64,000 nt of DNA from Cohnella rhizoplanae (GTDB taxonomy: Bacteria > Bacillota > Bacilli > Paenibacillales > Paenibacillaceae): assembly GCF_948329515.1 (NCBI RefSeq), contig NZ_CAOJCN010000007.1, positions 62,001 to 126,000 on the forward strand, in the 5' to 3' direction. Positions 9,770 to 17,672 of this stretch are shown piece after piece. How positions within the stretch are numbered: position 1 is the first letter of the stretch; each line of letters starts with the position of its first letter. Position numbers and translations under genes: made by a program. A model generated the notes under the pieces. It saw only the letters and a program-made list of their open reading frames with translations. It had not been told where the DNA came from and did no database searches.

Positions 9770-9794
9770 AAAACCACGTCCGGTTGGACGTGGT
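9770..9794 (-). terminator. Terminator after the MFS gene
   Basis: The stem ACCACGTCC / GGACGTGGT with an AACC loop is followed on the minus strand by a run of six T, ending transcription 20 bp past the MFS stop codon. Confidence 0.85.
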
Positions 9795-9813
9795 GGTTCG
9801 GAGCTTGAGAGAG

Positions 9814-10980
9814 TTACGTCGATTGCGTAGAACGACCGTCCATCCGCCGGAACAAGACCGCGAACACGACAATGCAGCCGATAGCGAGCACCGCATTGTA
9901 CATGAACACGTCGCGCATCCCCCAGATCTCGCTCGCTTCTCCGCCCGCGTAGCTCCCGATCAAGCGGGCGACGCCCAGACACAATAGGGCGTTTAGCGTC
10001 TGTCCGCTCGCTTTGAGTTCATCCGGCACTTCCCGGTTGATCACGGTAGCCATCGTGACGGACAATACGATAAAGATCAAGCCGTGCAGCACCTGCACCG
10101 GAATCGTCCAATAGGGATCATGGATGGCCGAGAGCAAATACCACCGCAGAGCTGCCGCGATGCCTGCTCCGAACAGGATGTAGTGGATGCGCACCCGTTG
10201 AAATATCTTCCCTGCCAGCAGCAGGAAAGGAACCTCGCTCAGCGATGATATGACCATCGACCAACCGAGCCATGCGTTGCTGCCGCCCAATTCCTGAAAA
10301 TATAAGGGGAAAAACGAATAATAGTATCCTAGTGTGATATGAAGAACGAAATTAACCGCCAAATAAAATACCAGCTTGCGATTACGAAATAAGATCCAGA
10401 TCCGGATGCGCCGTCCATCTGTCTGATGGCCGACGACGGACGGAAAGCGGAGGACAAACATGAAGGACACCGCCATGACCATCGCGTAGACCGCAAACAA
10501 TAGATCTACCCGCTTCTCGGCAATCAAGCCGAACGCGATCGACATGAGCGCGAATCCGAGCGTGCCCGCCAGCCGAATCCGGCTGAACCCGCCTGCCCAT
10601 CTATGCCGATCCAGTTCTTCAAGCGTAATCGCGTCGCTGAGGGCGAAAATCGAAGCCTGAAAGAAGGTGAAGATGCTGATCATGCCGAGTAAGTAGCCGA
10701 ACCCGTCGGATAACGGATACAGCAGCATGGCGCCTCCGCTCCCGGCAATTAGCAACAATAATATGGTGTTTTTGGTTTTGGCCCGGTCGCTTAACGTTCC
10801 CCATACCGGTTGCGCGAAGATGGCAACGAGCGGGCCGATGCCAAGCAGGATGCCGATCTGCGAAGAATCGAATCCCGCATCGCGGAAGTAAAGCGGGATG
10901 AACGTGCCGTATACCGCGTTGCCCATGTAAATAAAAAAATAGAATAAATAGAAATAGGAGAGCCGAACCGGTGTTGTCAT
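9814..10980 (-). CDS. MFS transporter
   Basis: The 388-residue polytopic membrane protein has about 12 hydrophobic segments and a loop 2-3 motif GTLSDRAKTK typical of the major facilitator superfamily. Its pattern resembles the LacY/PPP-like (MFS_1_like) group rather than drug exporters. The ATG at 10980 is chosen because AAAGGAAG lies 6 bases before it; upstream in-frame codons to 11010 lack such a site. It lies between an FAD oxidoreductase gene and an SDR gene on one strand, so import or efflux of a sugar-derived compound is a reasonable guess. Confidence 0.85.
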   Translation of the reverse strand: MTTPVRLSYFYLFYFFIYMGNAVYGTFIPLYFRDAGFDSSQIGILLGIGPLVAIFAQPVWGTLSDRAKTKNTILLLLIAGSGGAMLLYPLSDGFGYLLGMISIFTFFQASIFALSDAITLEELDRHRWAGGFSRIRLAGTLGFALMSIAFGLIAEKRVDLLFAVYAMVMAVSFMFVLRFPSVVGHQTDGRRIRIWILFRNRKLVFYLAVNFVLHITLGYYYSFFPLYFQELGGSNAWLGWSMVISSLSEVPFLLLAGKIFQRVRIHYILFGAGIAAALRWYLLSAIHDPYWTIPVQVLHGLIFIVLSVTMATVINREVPDELKASGQTLNALLCLGVARLIGSYAGGEASEIWGMRDVFMYNAVLAIGCIVVFAVLFRRMDGRSTQST

Positions 10981-11108
10981 AAGCAGCTTCCTTTGCATCA
11001 GATTACGCAAGATGCCTCTAGCATAATCCTTGCCGCTTGCGAGATCAACGGTGAATCATGGAGCCTGGCGCTTATTGCCGACGAAGACGTCGATGCTTAG
11101 TTGTCACA

Positions 11109-13355
11109 TTATGCGTATACGCGAATCTCCACCAGCTCCGCGCAGGCTGCGCCGTTCGTGCGCTCGACGACGACGCGTACGCCGTCCGCAGTCAACGGGG
11201 AAGTCAGCTCTACGCGATTGGCGCGGCGCCGATTGCCGGTTACCTCCGCAACCACTTTCCATTCGCCGCCGGTCCGGACTTCAACGCGGTACGCCTCGAC
11301 GAGCTCCGGGATCGCCTCGAACGGCGTCCGGTGATGATGCAGATTGATCAGATCCTCGTTCACGTCGTCATTCCATGTCAGCCGAATCTCCCGGACGGAG
11401 ACAGCGCGCTCCCATTCGAGCGCAAGCCAGGCTTCGCCGCCGTCCAGCGGCTCGGACGCCCACAGGTTCGGCCCGCCATAAGGTCTCTTGAAGCCTCCGA
11501 CCGCCTGCGCCGGCGAATAAGCTGCCGTCTCGCCGAACACGCGGAAGCAGAACGGCCTGCGGACGAGCTTTTTCATGCTCCACGCGACGACGGGCTGCGT
11601 CTCGTCATGGTCCTCGAGCGCCGCCACAGCATGCGGCGCGGCGCCGTGCTCGAACGCGAGCACGCCCGTGAACGGCTCGGCGGCCTGATGCAGCCGGATC
11701 GCCGCGTTGCGCCGCACGACGACAAACGCGTTCTGCGGCAGTGACGGCGTCCACGGCAAATCGAACGCCGCCCATTGCAGCTCGCCCTGTGGCACGGCGG
11801 CGACAGTAGAGCCGATCAGGCCGACGGGCACGTAGTTTTCCGCCCGGCCCGTGTCCCACAGCTCGACGGTCAGCTCCGTTTCCGCATCGGCAGACACGAG
11901 GAGCTCGAGCCCACGCATCGACGGGTTCACCGGGAACAGCAATCCCGCGTCCCGCTCCAACGGATACACCGTCACGGCTTCCTCGACGGCGATCCGGCTC
12001 CGCCGCGACGAGGCGCTGATCGCGGCCCCCGGCGCCAGATCGTCCGGATCGTCGCAGGCGAGGCCCACGATCGCCGCGTCCTGACGGAGCAGCGTCTGCT
12101 GCAGCTCCGCCAGATGCGCAGCATAGATGTCGCGCGGCGCCGCGCCTTTCTCGGCGCAGAGCGCCGCCGCGGTTCCCGCCGCTTCGCCCATTACGGCGCA
12201 GGTCGCCATCACGCGCGTCGTGCCGAAGGCAACGTGCGAAGCGCTAACGTTGCGGCCCGCGAACAGCAGATTGCCCACGTTAACCGAATACAGAGAACGG
12301 TAAGGGATATGGTATACGCCGTCCGCATGCATATGCTTGGAGCCGCTCTCCTCGGCATACATGCCCTGCGGGGGATGCAGGTCGATCGACCAGCCGCCAA
12401 AGCCGATCCGGTCATGGAACGGTTCCTGTCCGATGATGTCATTCTGGTTCAGCACATAGTCGCCGACGAAGCGCCTGTATTCCCTTTTGCCCGGTATCGA
12501 TCCGACCCACTCCAGCGTCATCGTTTCGGCGTCGAATTGCCCGGAGTTCTTGATATAGTCCCAGATGCCGTAAATGACCGACCCCAGCTCGTCGCGAATC
12601 CGCTCGTTGTCATGCACCGTATCCAGCTCGCCGCCCCATTCGATCCACCAGTAATGGCAGCCCGAATCGCCGCTCTTGATCACCCTCCGAATCGGTATCG
12701 GCGTCTGCGCGATATCTTTGGCGAAGCTCGGAGGCACGAACCGCACCGGACGGCCCGCGTCCTTCGTATAGAACAGCAGCGTGCTGCCCAGCGTGATGTC
12801 GTCCGCGATCTCCGGCGCCCACGCTTCATTAAACTCGCTGCGCGCCTCCCTTCCTATCCGGTAACGCGCACCCGCGAGGAACCCGATCAGCCCGTCCCCC
12901 GTGCTGTCGAGGAAAATGGGGCTCTCGAGCCGAATCCGCCGCTCCGAGCCCATCATCCATCCGGTGACCGACTTGATCGTCCGGCGCTCCTCGTCTCCCT
13001 CTGCCTCTACCTCGTGCACGTCGGTATTCAGCAGCAGCGTAATATTAGCTTCCGCCCGCACGGCCTCCAGCAGCACCAGGTCCCATAGGTAAGGGTTGCC
13101 CTCGGGATTGCGGTACTGGTTCTCGACGAACAGCTCGCCCATGATGCCTGTCTCCCGAGCGTACCGGTTCGTGCCGTGCGCGGTCGCGCCGCACACCCAT
13201 ACCCTCACCTCGCTGCTCGAATTGCCGCCCAGCACCGGCCGGTTGTGCACGAGCGCGACCTTGCGCCCGAGCCTTGCCGCCGCAATTGCGGCGCAGATGC
13301 CTGCCAGCCCCCCGCCGACCACCGTTATATCGCTAACTACCGTTTCGTTGCGCAT
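11109..13355 (-). CDS. FAD-dependent oxidoreductase (PF12831-like)
   Basis: The 748-residue protein opens with a dinucleotide-binding fold (TVVGGGLAGICAA) followed by the family's LGGNSSSEVRVW motif. The flavin domain runs to about residue 430 and includes FLDSTGDGLIGFLAG and LFAGRNVSASHVAFG. The C-terminal third is beta-rich and its last 120 residues resemble a discoidin-like carbohydrate-binding fold. There is no signal peptide, so it is probably cytosolic. It follows two sugar permease genes after a 9-bp gap, suggesting one operon and an imported saccharide as substrate. The oxidised position and the electron acceptor are unknown. Confidence 0.85.
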   Translation of the reverse strand: MRNETVVSDITVVGGGLAGICAAIAAARLGRKVALVHNRPVLGGNSSSEVRVWVCGATAHGTNRYARETGIMGELFVENQYRNPEGNPYLWDLVLLEAVRAEANITLLLNTDVHEVEAEGDEERRTIKSVTGWMMGSERRIRLESPIFLDSTGDGLIGFLAGARYRIGREARSEFNEAWAPEIADDITLGSTLLFYTKDAGRPVRFVPPSFAKDIAQTPIPIRRVIKSGDSGCHYWWIEWGGELDTVHDNERIRDELGSVIYGIWDYIKNSGQFDAETMTLEWVGSIPGKREYRRFVGDYVLNQNDIIGQEPFHDRIGFGGWSIDLHPPQGMYAEESGSKHMHADGVYHIPYRSLYSVNVGNLLFAGRNVSASHVAFGTTRVMATCAVMGEAAGTAAALCAEKGAAPRDIYAAHLAELQQTLLRQDAAIVGLACDDPDDLAPGAAISASSRRSRIAVEEAVTVYPLERDAGLLFPVNPSMRGLELLVSADAETELTVELWDTGRAENYVPVGLIGSTVAAVPQGELQWAAFDLPWTPSLPQNAFVVVRRNAAIRLHQAAEPFTGVLAFEHGAAPHAVAALEDHDETQPVVAWSMKKLVRRPFCFRVFGETAAYSPAQAVGGFKRPYGGPNLWASEPLDGGEAWLALEWERAVSVREIRLTWNDDVNEDLINLHHHRTPFEAIPELVEAYRVEVRTGGEWKVVAEVTGNRRRANRVELTSPLTADGVRVVVERTNGAACAELVEIRVYA

Positions 13356-13364
13356 ATCGCCGTA

Positions 13365-14213
13365 TCACCCTTTTACCGCAGAGTTGGTTAATCCTTGAAT
13401 AATGAACCGCTGGCCGATGACAAAGACGGCGATCATCGGGAGAATGCCGGCGGACGCCGCGGCCATCATGCCGTTATAGTCGACCGTATTCTCCAAAATG
13501 AAGTTCTGAAGCCCGAGCGGGACCGTGTACAGCTTCTCGTCGATCAGGAAGACAAGCGCGTTCTCATAGTCGTTCCACTGCCAGGAGAAGTCGATGATGG
13601 CGAGCGTCGCGAGCGCGGGCTTGGCCAGCGGCAGGACGAGCCGGAAGAAGATGCGGAAGTGGCCCGCCCCGTCGAGGAACGCCGACTCGGAGATCTCGTG
13701 CGGGATGGACAGAAAAAACTGGCGCAGCATAAACACCCCGAATATCGTGAACAGGCCGGGCAGGATAAGCGCGAGATGCGTATTGTAGATGCCGGCCCAT
13801 TCGAACATGATGAACTTCGGCACGAACAGCACCTGCGGCGGCACCATCATCATCGACAGGTAGATCATGAACAGCGCGTTGCGCCCTTTAAACTCGATCC
13901 GCGCGAACCCGTACGCAGCGAACGCGGACAGGAACGTGGCGCCAAGCATGCCGATGACGGAGATCTTGAGCGAGTTGAGGTAATAGGTGCCGAAGCTCTT
14001 GGGACCCGTCCACACCTTGTGGTGATGGCTCCACGTCGGATGCGACGGGATCCATTCGATCGGATACTTGAATACTTCGGCCGGCGTCTTGAGCGACGTG
14101 CTGATCATCCACAGGAACGGAATGATCATGACGATCGCGAGCGCCAGCATAATGACGGTGACGAGCAGCCTTCCGGCCGCGCCGGACGTCAGACTTCGTT
14201 TTTTAAGCTCCAT
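13365..14213 (-). CDS. Sugar ABC transporter permease, MalG/LacG type
   Basis: The 282-residue inner component has six membrane segments and the EAA loop that docks to the ATPase (EISESAFLDGAGHFRIFFRLVLPL). It starts with an ATG behind AAGGAGGG. It is the second permease of a carbohydrate uptake type-1 importer, 21 bp downstream of its partner. No ATPase gene is present here; in Gram-positive bacteria a shared MsmX-type ATPase encoded elsewhere usually serves such transporters. Confidence 0.94.
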   Translation of the reverse strand: MELKKRSLTSGAAGRLLVTVIMLALAIVMIIPFLWMISTSLKTPAEVFKYPIEWIPSHPTWSHHHKVWTGPKSFGTYYLNSLKISVIGMLGATFLSAFAAYGFARIEFKGRNALFMIYLSMMMVPPQVLFVPKFIMFEWAGIYNTHLALILPGLFTIFGVFMLRQFFLSIPHEISESAFLDGAGHFRIFFRLVLPLAKPALATLAIIDFSWQWNDYENALVFLIDEKLYTVPLGLQNFILENTVDYNGMMAAASAGILPMIAVFVIGQRFIIQGLTNSAVKG

Positions 14214-14234
14214 CCCGATGCCCTCCTTGGCGGC

Positions 14235-15122
14235 TTAATAGTGAACCCATCTTTTTTGACCCAGCCACTGCAGGAGGGTGATGAGCAATATGATCGCGAA
14301 CAGCGCCCAGGAGACCGTGGCGGCGTAGCCCATCTCGTAGTAGCGGAACGCGTTCTGGTACACGTAGAGCGACAGAATCGTCGTGCTGTTGCCCGGACCG
14401 CCCTGCGTCGTCGCCTGGATGATGCCGAACGTCTTGATGGTCATGATGAGGCCCGTGATGAGCAGCAGGAACGTCGTGGGACTGACGAGCGGCCAGATGA
14501 TCTTGCGCAATATCTGCGTCGGCCGGGCGCCGTCGATCTTCGCGGCTTCGAGCAGCTCGGACGATACCTCCTGCAGCGCGGCCAGGTAGATGATCATGTT
14601 GTATCCGAGCAGGAACCACACCCAGATGATGTCGATCGCGTACATCGAGGACGTCGTCGTCGACAGCCAGCCCGGCGGATGCTCGATGCCGACGCTGCGC
14701 AGGAAGCCGTTGATCGGCCCCTGCTTCGGCTGAAACAGCAGCATCCAGACGAACGCGACCGCGACCCCGCTCGTGATGTAAGGCATGAAGTACAGGCCGC
14801 GCAGCAGCTTTTTCAAATAAATCTTTTGGTTCAAAATGACGGCGACGACGAAGCCGAGCGCGATCGAAACCGGCACCGCGAGCAAAAATACGACCGTATT
14901 GCGCAAAGAGAGATAGAACAGGTCGTCGTGCAGCATACGGACGATGTTGTCGGCGCCGACAAAGTCGATGTTCGGGCTCATGAACTTGTAATTCGTGAAC
15001 ATCAAGCCGAACGAATAGACGGCCGGGATCAGGAAAAACACCAGCACCCCGAGCATGCTGGGGCCGATGAATACGTAGCCGAGCAGGCGCTGCCTTCTCA
15101 TCCAGTTGTTATACATGCGCAT
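14235..15122 (-). CDS. Sugar ABC transporter permease, MalF/UgpA type
   Basis: The 295-residue protein has six membrane segments and an EAA loop (SSELLEAAKIDGARPTQILRK). An ATG at 15116, two codons in, is better spaced from GAGG than the one at 15122 and may be the true start. It forms the importer channel with the permease just downstream. The gene follows the binding-protein gene after 262 bp that contain a terminator and two repeated motifs, so the permeases may be expressed from readthrough or from a second promoter. Confidence 0.93.
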   Translation of the reverse strand: MRMYNNWMRRQRLLGYVFIGPSMLGVLVFFLIPAVYSFGLMFTNYKFMSPNIDFVGADNIVRMLHDDLFYLSLRNTVVFLLAVPVSIALGFVVAVILNQKIYLKKLLRGLYFMPYITSGVAVAFVWMLLFQPKQGPINGFLRSVGIEHPPGWLSTTTSSMYAIDIIWVWFLLGYNMIIYLAALQEVSSELLEAAKIDGARPTQILRKIIWPLVSPTTFLLLITGLIMTIKTFGIIQATTQGGPGNSTTILSLYVYQNAFRYYEMGYAATVSWALFAIILLITLLQWLGQKRWVHY

Positions 15123-15384
15123 TAACCTCGCTTCTCGAATGAATAGCTCCAGTCTATCAACCGCGCGCCGATCCCATAAGGAACAAAACCATCGTCTTCA
15201 TCGCACATATCCATGCAAAAAAAGCCGCCCGGAGGGGCTTCGGGAAGCGGGTACCATCAAATCGTTCTACCCGGCGTCAAACGAAAAAACAAGCTTCGAA
15301 CGCCCAGTCGACCGCCTTCTGACGATTTGGCATCCGAGCAAGTAAAAAGGACTGCCGTCTCGGACGGCAATCCAGACTTAAAGC
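15123..15384. other. Intergenic region with two repeated motifs
   Basis: Besides the binding-protein terminator, this gap holds ATCAAATCGTTCTAC (15256-15270), also found at 16883 and 19594; an inverted partial copy, ACGATTTGG, at 15322-15330; and a 24-bp stretch (15289-15312) resembling one at 37560-37583. No convincing gene is seen. Confidence 0.5.
15347..15376 (-). terminator. Terminator after the solute-binding protein gene
   Basis: On the minus strand GGATTGCCGTCC, a GAGA loop and CGGCAGTCC are followed by five T. It lies 9 bp past the stop of the binding-protein gene, a common arrangement that gives more binding protein than permease. Confidence 0.85.
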
Positions 15385-16740
15385 TTATTTGGATTTCTTC
15401 AAATAATCGTCGTGCCGGCTCACCATAGCGGCGATCGTCTCGTCGAGACTTTGCGCGCCGAGGAAGTACTTCTCGTATTCCTGCGACCGCAAGTCCATGA
15501 CCTCCTGCGGCAAGGAGCGTACAAAGGTCGGCGTCTTATTTTCGAAAATGACGTAGTTAAGCGAGTCCTTGTCGTAGGTGTCGGCCTTGTCTCCAAGCAT
15601 GCTTGTCAGCGCAGCGTCCTGATCGGCGTCCTTCGAGGCCGGCAGACGTCCGCCCGCAGCCATCGGCGCCATGCCGCCGTCCGCGTACCACTTCAGGAAC
15701 TCCCAGGCGGCGGCCTGGTTCTTGGACTTCGCGTTGATCGAGATGTAGTCGCCGATGCCGCCTCGCGTCATGCTGCCTTCTGCATCATCTTGGAGTCTGG
15801 GCACCGGCGCAAAAGCGATCTTGAAATCGCGCGGATAATCGGTGAAGTTATTGGAGCTGCGGAGCAGCCATGCCCCGATGTTCAGCATCGGCACCTCGCC
15901 GCTCAGGAACATCTGCTCGACCGGCATCTTGCTCGTCAGCTGCTCGCCGAGCGGCGGCGTCGTCTTGTCGTCCTGCATCATGCCGTTAAGCGATTCGAGC
16001 CATTTGCGGACGAGCGGATGATCCAGGTTGGAGGTGCCGTCTGCCTTCGTGTAACCTTCCTTCGACAGCACGGCGTCGATCGGATCGGCGTACGGCTCGG
16101 TGTTCTGGATAAAGCCGTAGCCGTCGCCTTGCTTGAGCTTCTTGGCATACTCGCGCATCTCGTCCCAGGTCCAGTCCTTCGGCACCGGGAGATTGGCAGC
16201 GTCCAGCGCGTCTTTGTTCAACGCTACAAAAAACGAGCTTTTCGTCGTCGGCACGCCGTAATACTTGCCGTCGATCTTCCAGCCCGCGGCGTCGGCACCC
16301 ATCTTTTCGTCGATATTGTAGTCGGTGAAAGCGCTCAGGTCCGCCGCAAAACCCGACTCGACCCGTTTGGCCGTCTGGGAGATCGTATAGTTGACGTAGA
16401 GGTCGACGTCCTGCCCCGTCAACATCGCGGTGTCGAGCTTCAGATTGCCTTCGTCGTCATTGACGTAGCGTACGTATTCGATCTGGATGTCCGGGTGCGC
16501 TTTGTTCCAGTTGTCCATGACCGTCTGCGGTCCCGCCTCCGGCGGCACGCCGCCCCACATCTTCAGCTTCACCGTGCCGCCGCTCGCCTTGGATCCGGCC
16601 GAGGCCGATGATAACGCTTCCGATTTTCCGCTTGCAGCGGGACTCGCGTTCCCGCCGTTATTGTTGTTGCCGCAGCCTGCCATAACGCCCGATACGAGCG
16701 CCAGCGAAGCGATGCCTGCCAGCCAGCCTTTTTTTCTCAC
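15385..16740 (-). CDS. Sugar ABC transporter solute-binding lipoprotein
   Basis: The 451-residue family-1 extracellular solute-binding protein has a basic start, a hydrophobic stretch and the lipobox VMAGC (Cys22), then an Asn/Ser/Ala-rich linker and the bilobal binding domain (KLKMWGGVPPEAGPQTVMDNWNKAHPDI). The start is a GTG eight bases after GGGAGG. It captures the saccharide for the two permeases encoded downstream. The YesM/YesN pair upstream on the same strand is the likely regulator, and a repeated 15-bp motif lies about 145 bp upstream of the start. Confidence 0.93.
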   Translation of the reverse strand: MRKKGWLAGIASLALVSGVMAGCGNNNNGGNASPAASGKSEALSSASAGSKASGGTVKLKMWGGVPPEAGPQTVMDNWNKAHPDIQIEYVRYVNDDEGNLKLDTAMLTGQDVDLYVNYTISQTAKRVESGFAADLSAFTDYNIDEKMGADAAGWKIDGKYYGVPTTKSSFFVALNKDALDAANLPVPKDWTWDEMREYAKKLKQGDGYGFIQNTEPYADPIDAVLSKEGYTKADGTSNLDHPLVRKWLESLNGMMQDDKTTPPLGEQLTSKMPVEQMFLSGEVPMLNIGAWLLRSSNNFTDYPRDFKIAFAPVPRLQDDAEGSMTRGGIGDYISINAKSKNQAAAWEFLKWYADGGMAPMAAGGRLPASKDADQDAALTSMLGDKADTYDKDSLNYVIFENKTPTFVRSLPQEVMDLRSQEYEKYFLGAQSLDETIAAMVSRHDDYLKKSK

Positions 16741-16883
16741 TAGAGACGCCTCCCCGAATGAACCGGAATTGTTGTGTGCAAATCAAGGATAGCAGGACGG
16801 CAAGGCGGTTCATAAGTAACAGAATCATGATCTCTATGGAACAGATATACACAATCCGCAGCGCCTCCGCTTGCAGTTAACGA

Positions 16884-17669
16884 TCAAATCGTTCTATGGT
16901 TCCGGTATTGGCTGGGCGTCGTCCCCGTCATCCGCTTGAAAATCTTAATGAAGTAGTTGTCGTTCATGAAGCCGACGCGCTGGCCGATCTGGTTCACCGG
17001 CAGATCGGTATTCATCAGCAGTTCGATCGCCTTGTTCACGCGCGTGCCATGCAGATAGTGGATGAGGGTCTCTCCGGTCTTCTTCTTAAAAAGCGCGCTG
17101 ACGTAGTTTTCTCCCATCATGACGTAGCGGGATAGCGACCCCAGCGTGATGTCTTGATCGTAGTGCTGCTCGATGTATTGAATGATCTTGTTCACCTCGG
17201 GATGCGTGATCCGCTCCCGCGCCGCGAGCAGCGGACGGGACTCGGCTGTCTGAGGCGCCGCGCCGGATCGAGCGGCGGCGGACGCCGATCCGCCCGCCAG
17301 CTCCCGGCTCACCTTGGCAAGCGTTTCCCGCAGATCCTTCACGCTCATCGAGAGCTTGAGTATATAATTGGACGCGCCGTACTCCATCGCCTGACGCATC
17401 GCCTCGAAGTCGCCGATGCAGGTCAGCATGACGAACTTGGAGCCGATGCCGGCGTCCCGCGTCTCCTTCAGCAGCGCCAGACCGTCCATTTGCGGCATGA
17501 CGATGTCGCACAGGACGAGATCCGGCGGCTCCCGCTTGATGAACTCCAGCGCTTCGACGCCGTTGCTCGCTTCGCCGGCCAGCGTGAAGCCCATCTCTTC
17601 CCAGCGGATGATCTCCTTGACCGATTCCCGGACGAACGTCTCGTCTTCGACGAGCAGCACTTTGTACAT
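16884..17669 (-). CDS. YesN-type response regulator, short form
   Basis: The 261-residue protein has a receiver domain (VLLVEDE; Asp55 in LVLCDIVMP) joined by a short Ala/Ser linker to an AraC-type DNA-binding domain (about 155-258). It lacks the long middle region of the other two YesN proteins in this window. The gene begins 3 bp after the kinase stop codon, so the pair is co-transcribed. Its last codons coincide with one copy of the repeated ATCAAATCGTTCTAT sequence. It probably activates the adjacent binding-protein and permease genes. Confidence 0.93.
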   Translation of the reverse strand: MYKVLLVEDETFVRESVKEIIRWEEMGFTLAGEASNGVEALEFIKREPPDLVLCDIVMPQMDGLALLKETRDAGIGSKFVMLTCIGDFEAMRQAMEYGASNYILKLSMSVKDLRETLAKVSRELAGGSASAAARSGAAPQTAESRPLLAARERITHPEVNKIIQYIEQHYDQDITLGSLSRYVMMGENYVSALFKKKTGETLIHYLHGTRVNKAIELLMNTDLPVNQIGQRVGFMNDNYFIKIFKRMTGTTPSQYRNHRTI

Positions 17670-17672
17670 CGC

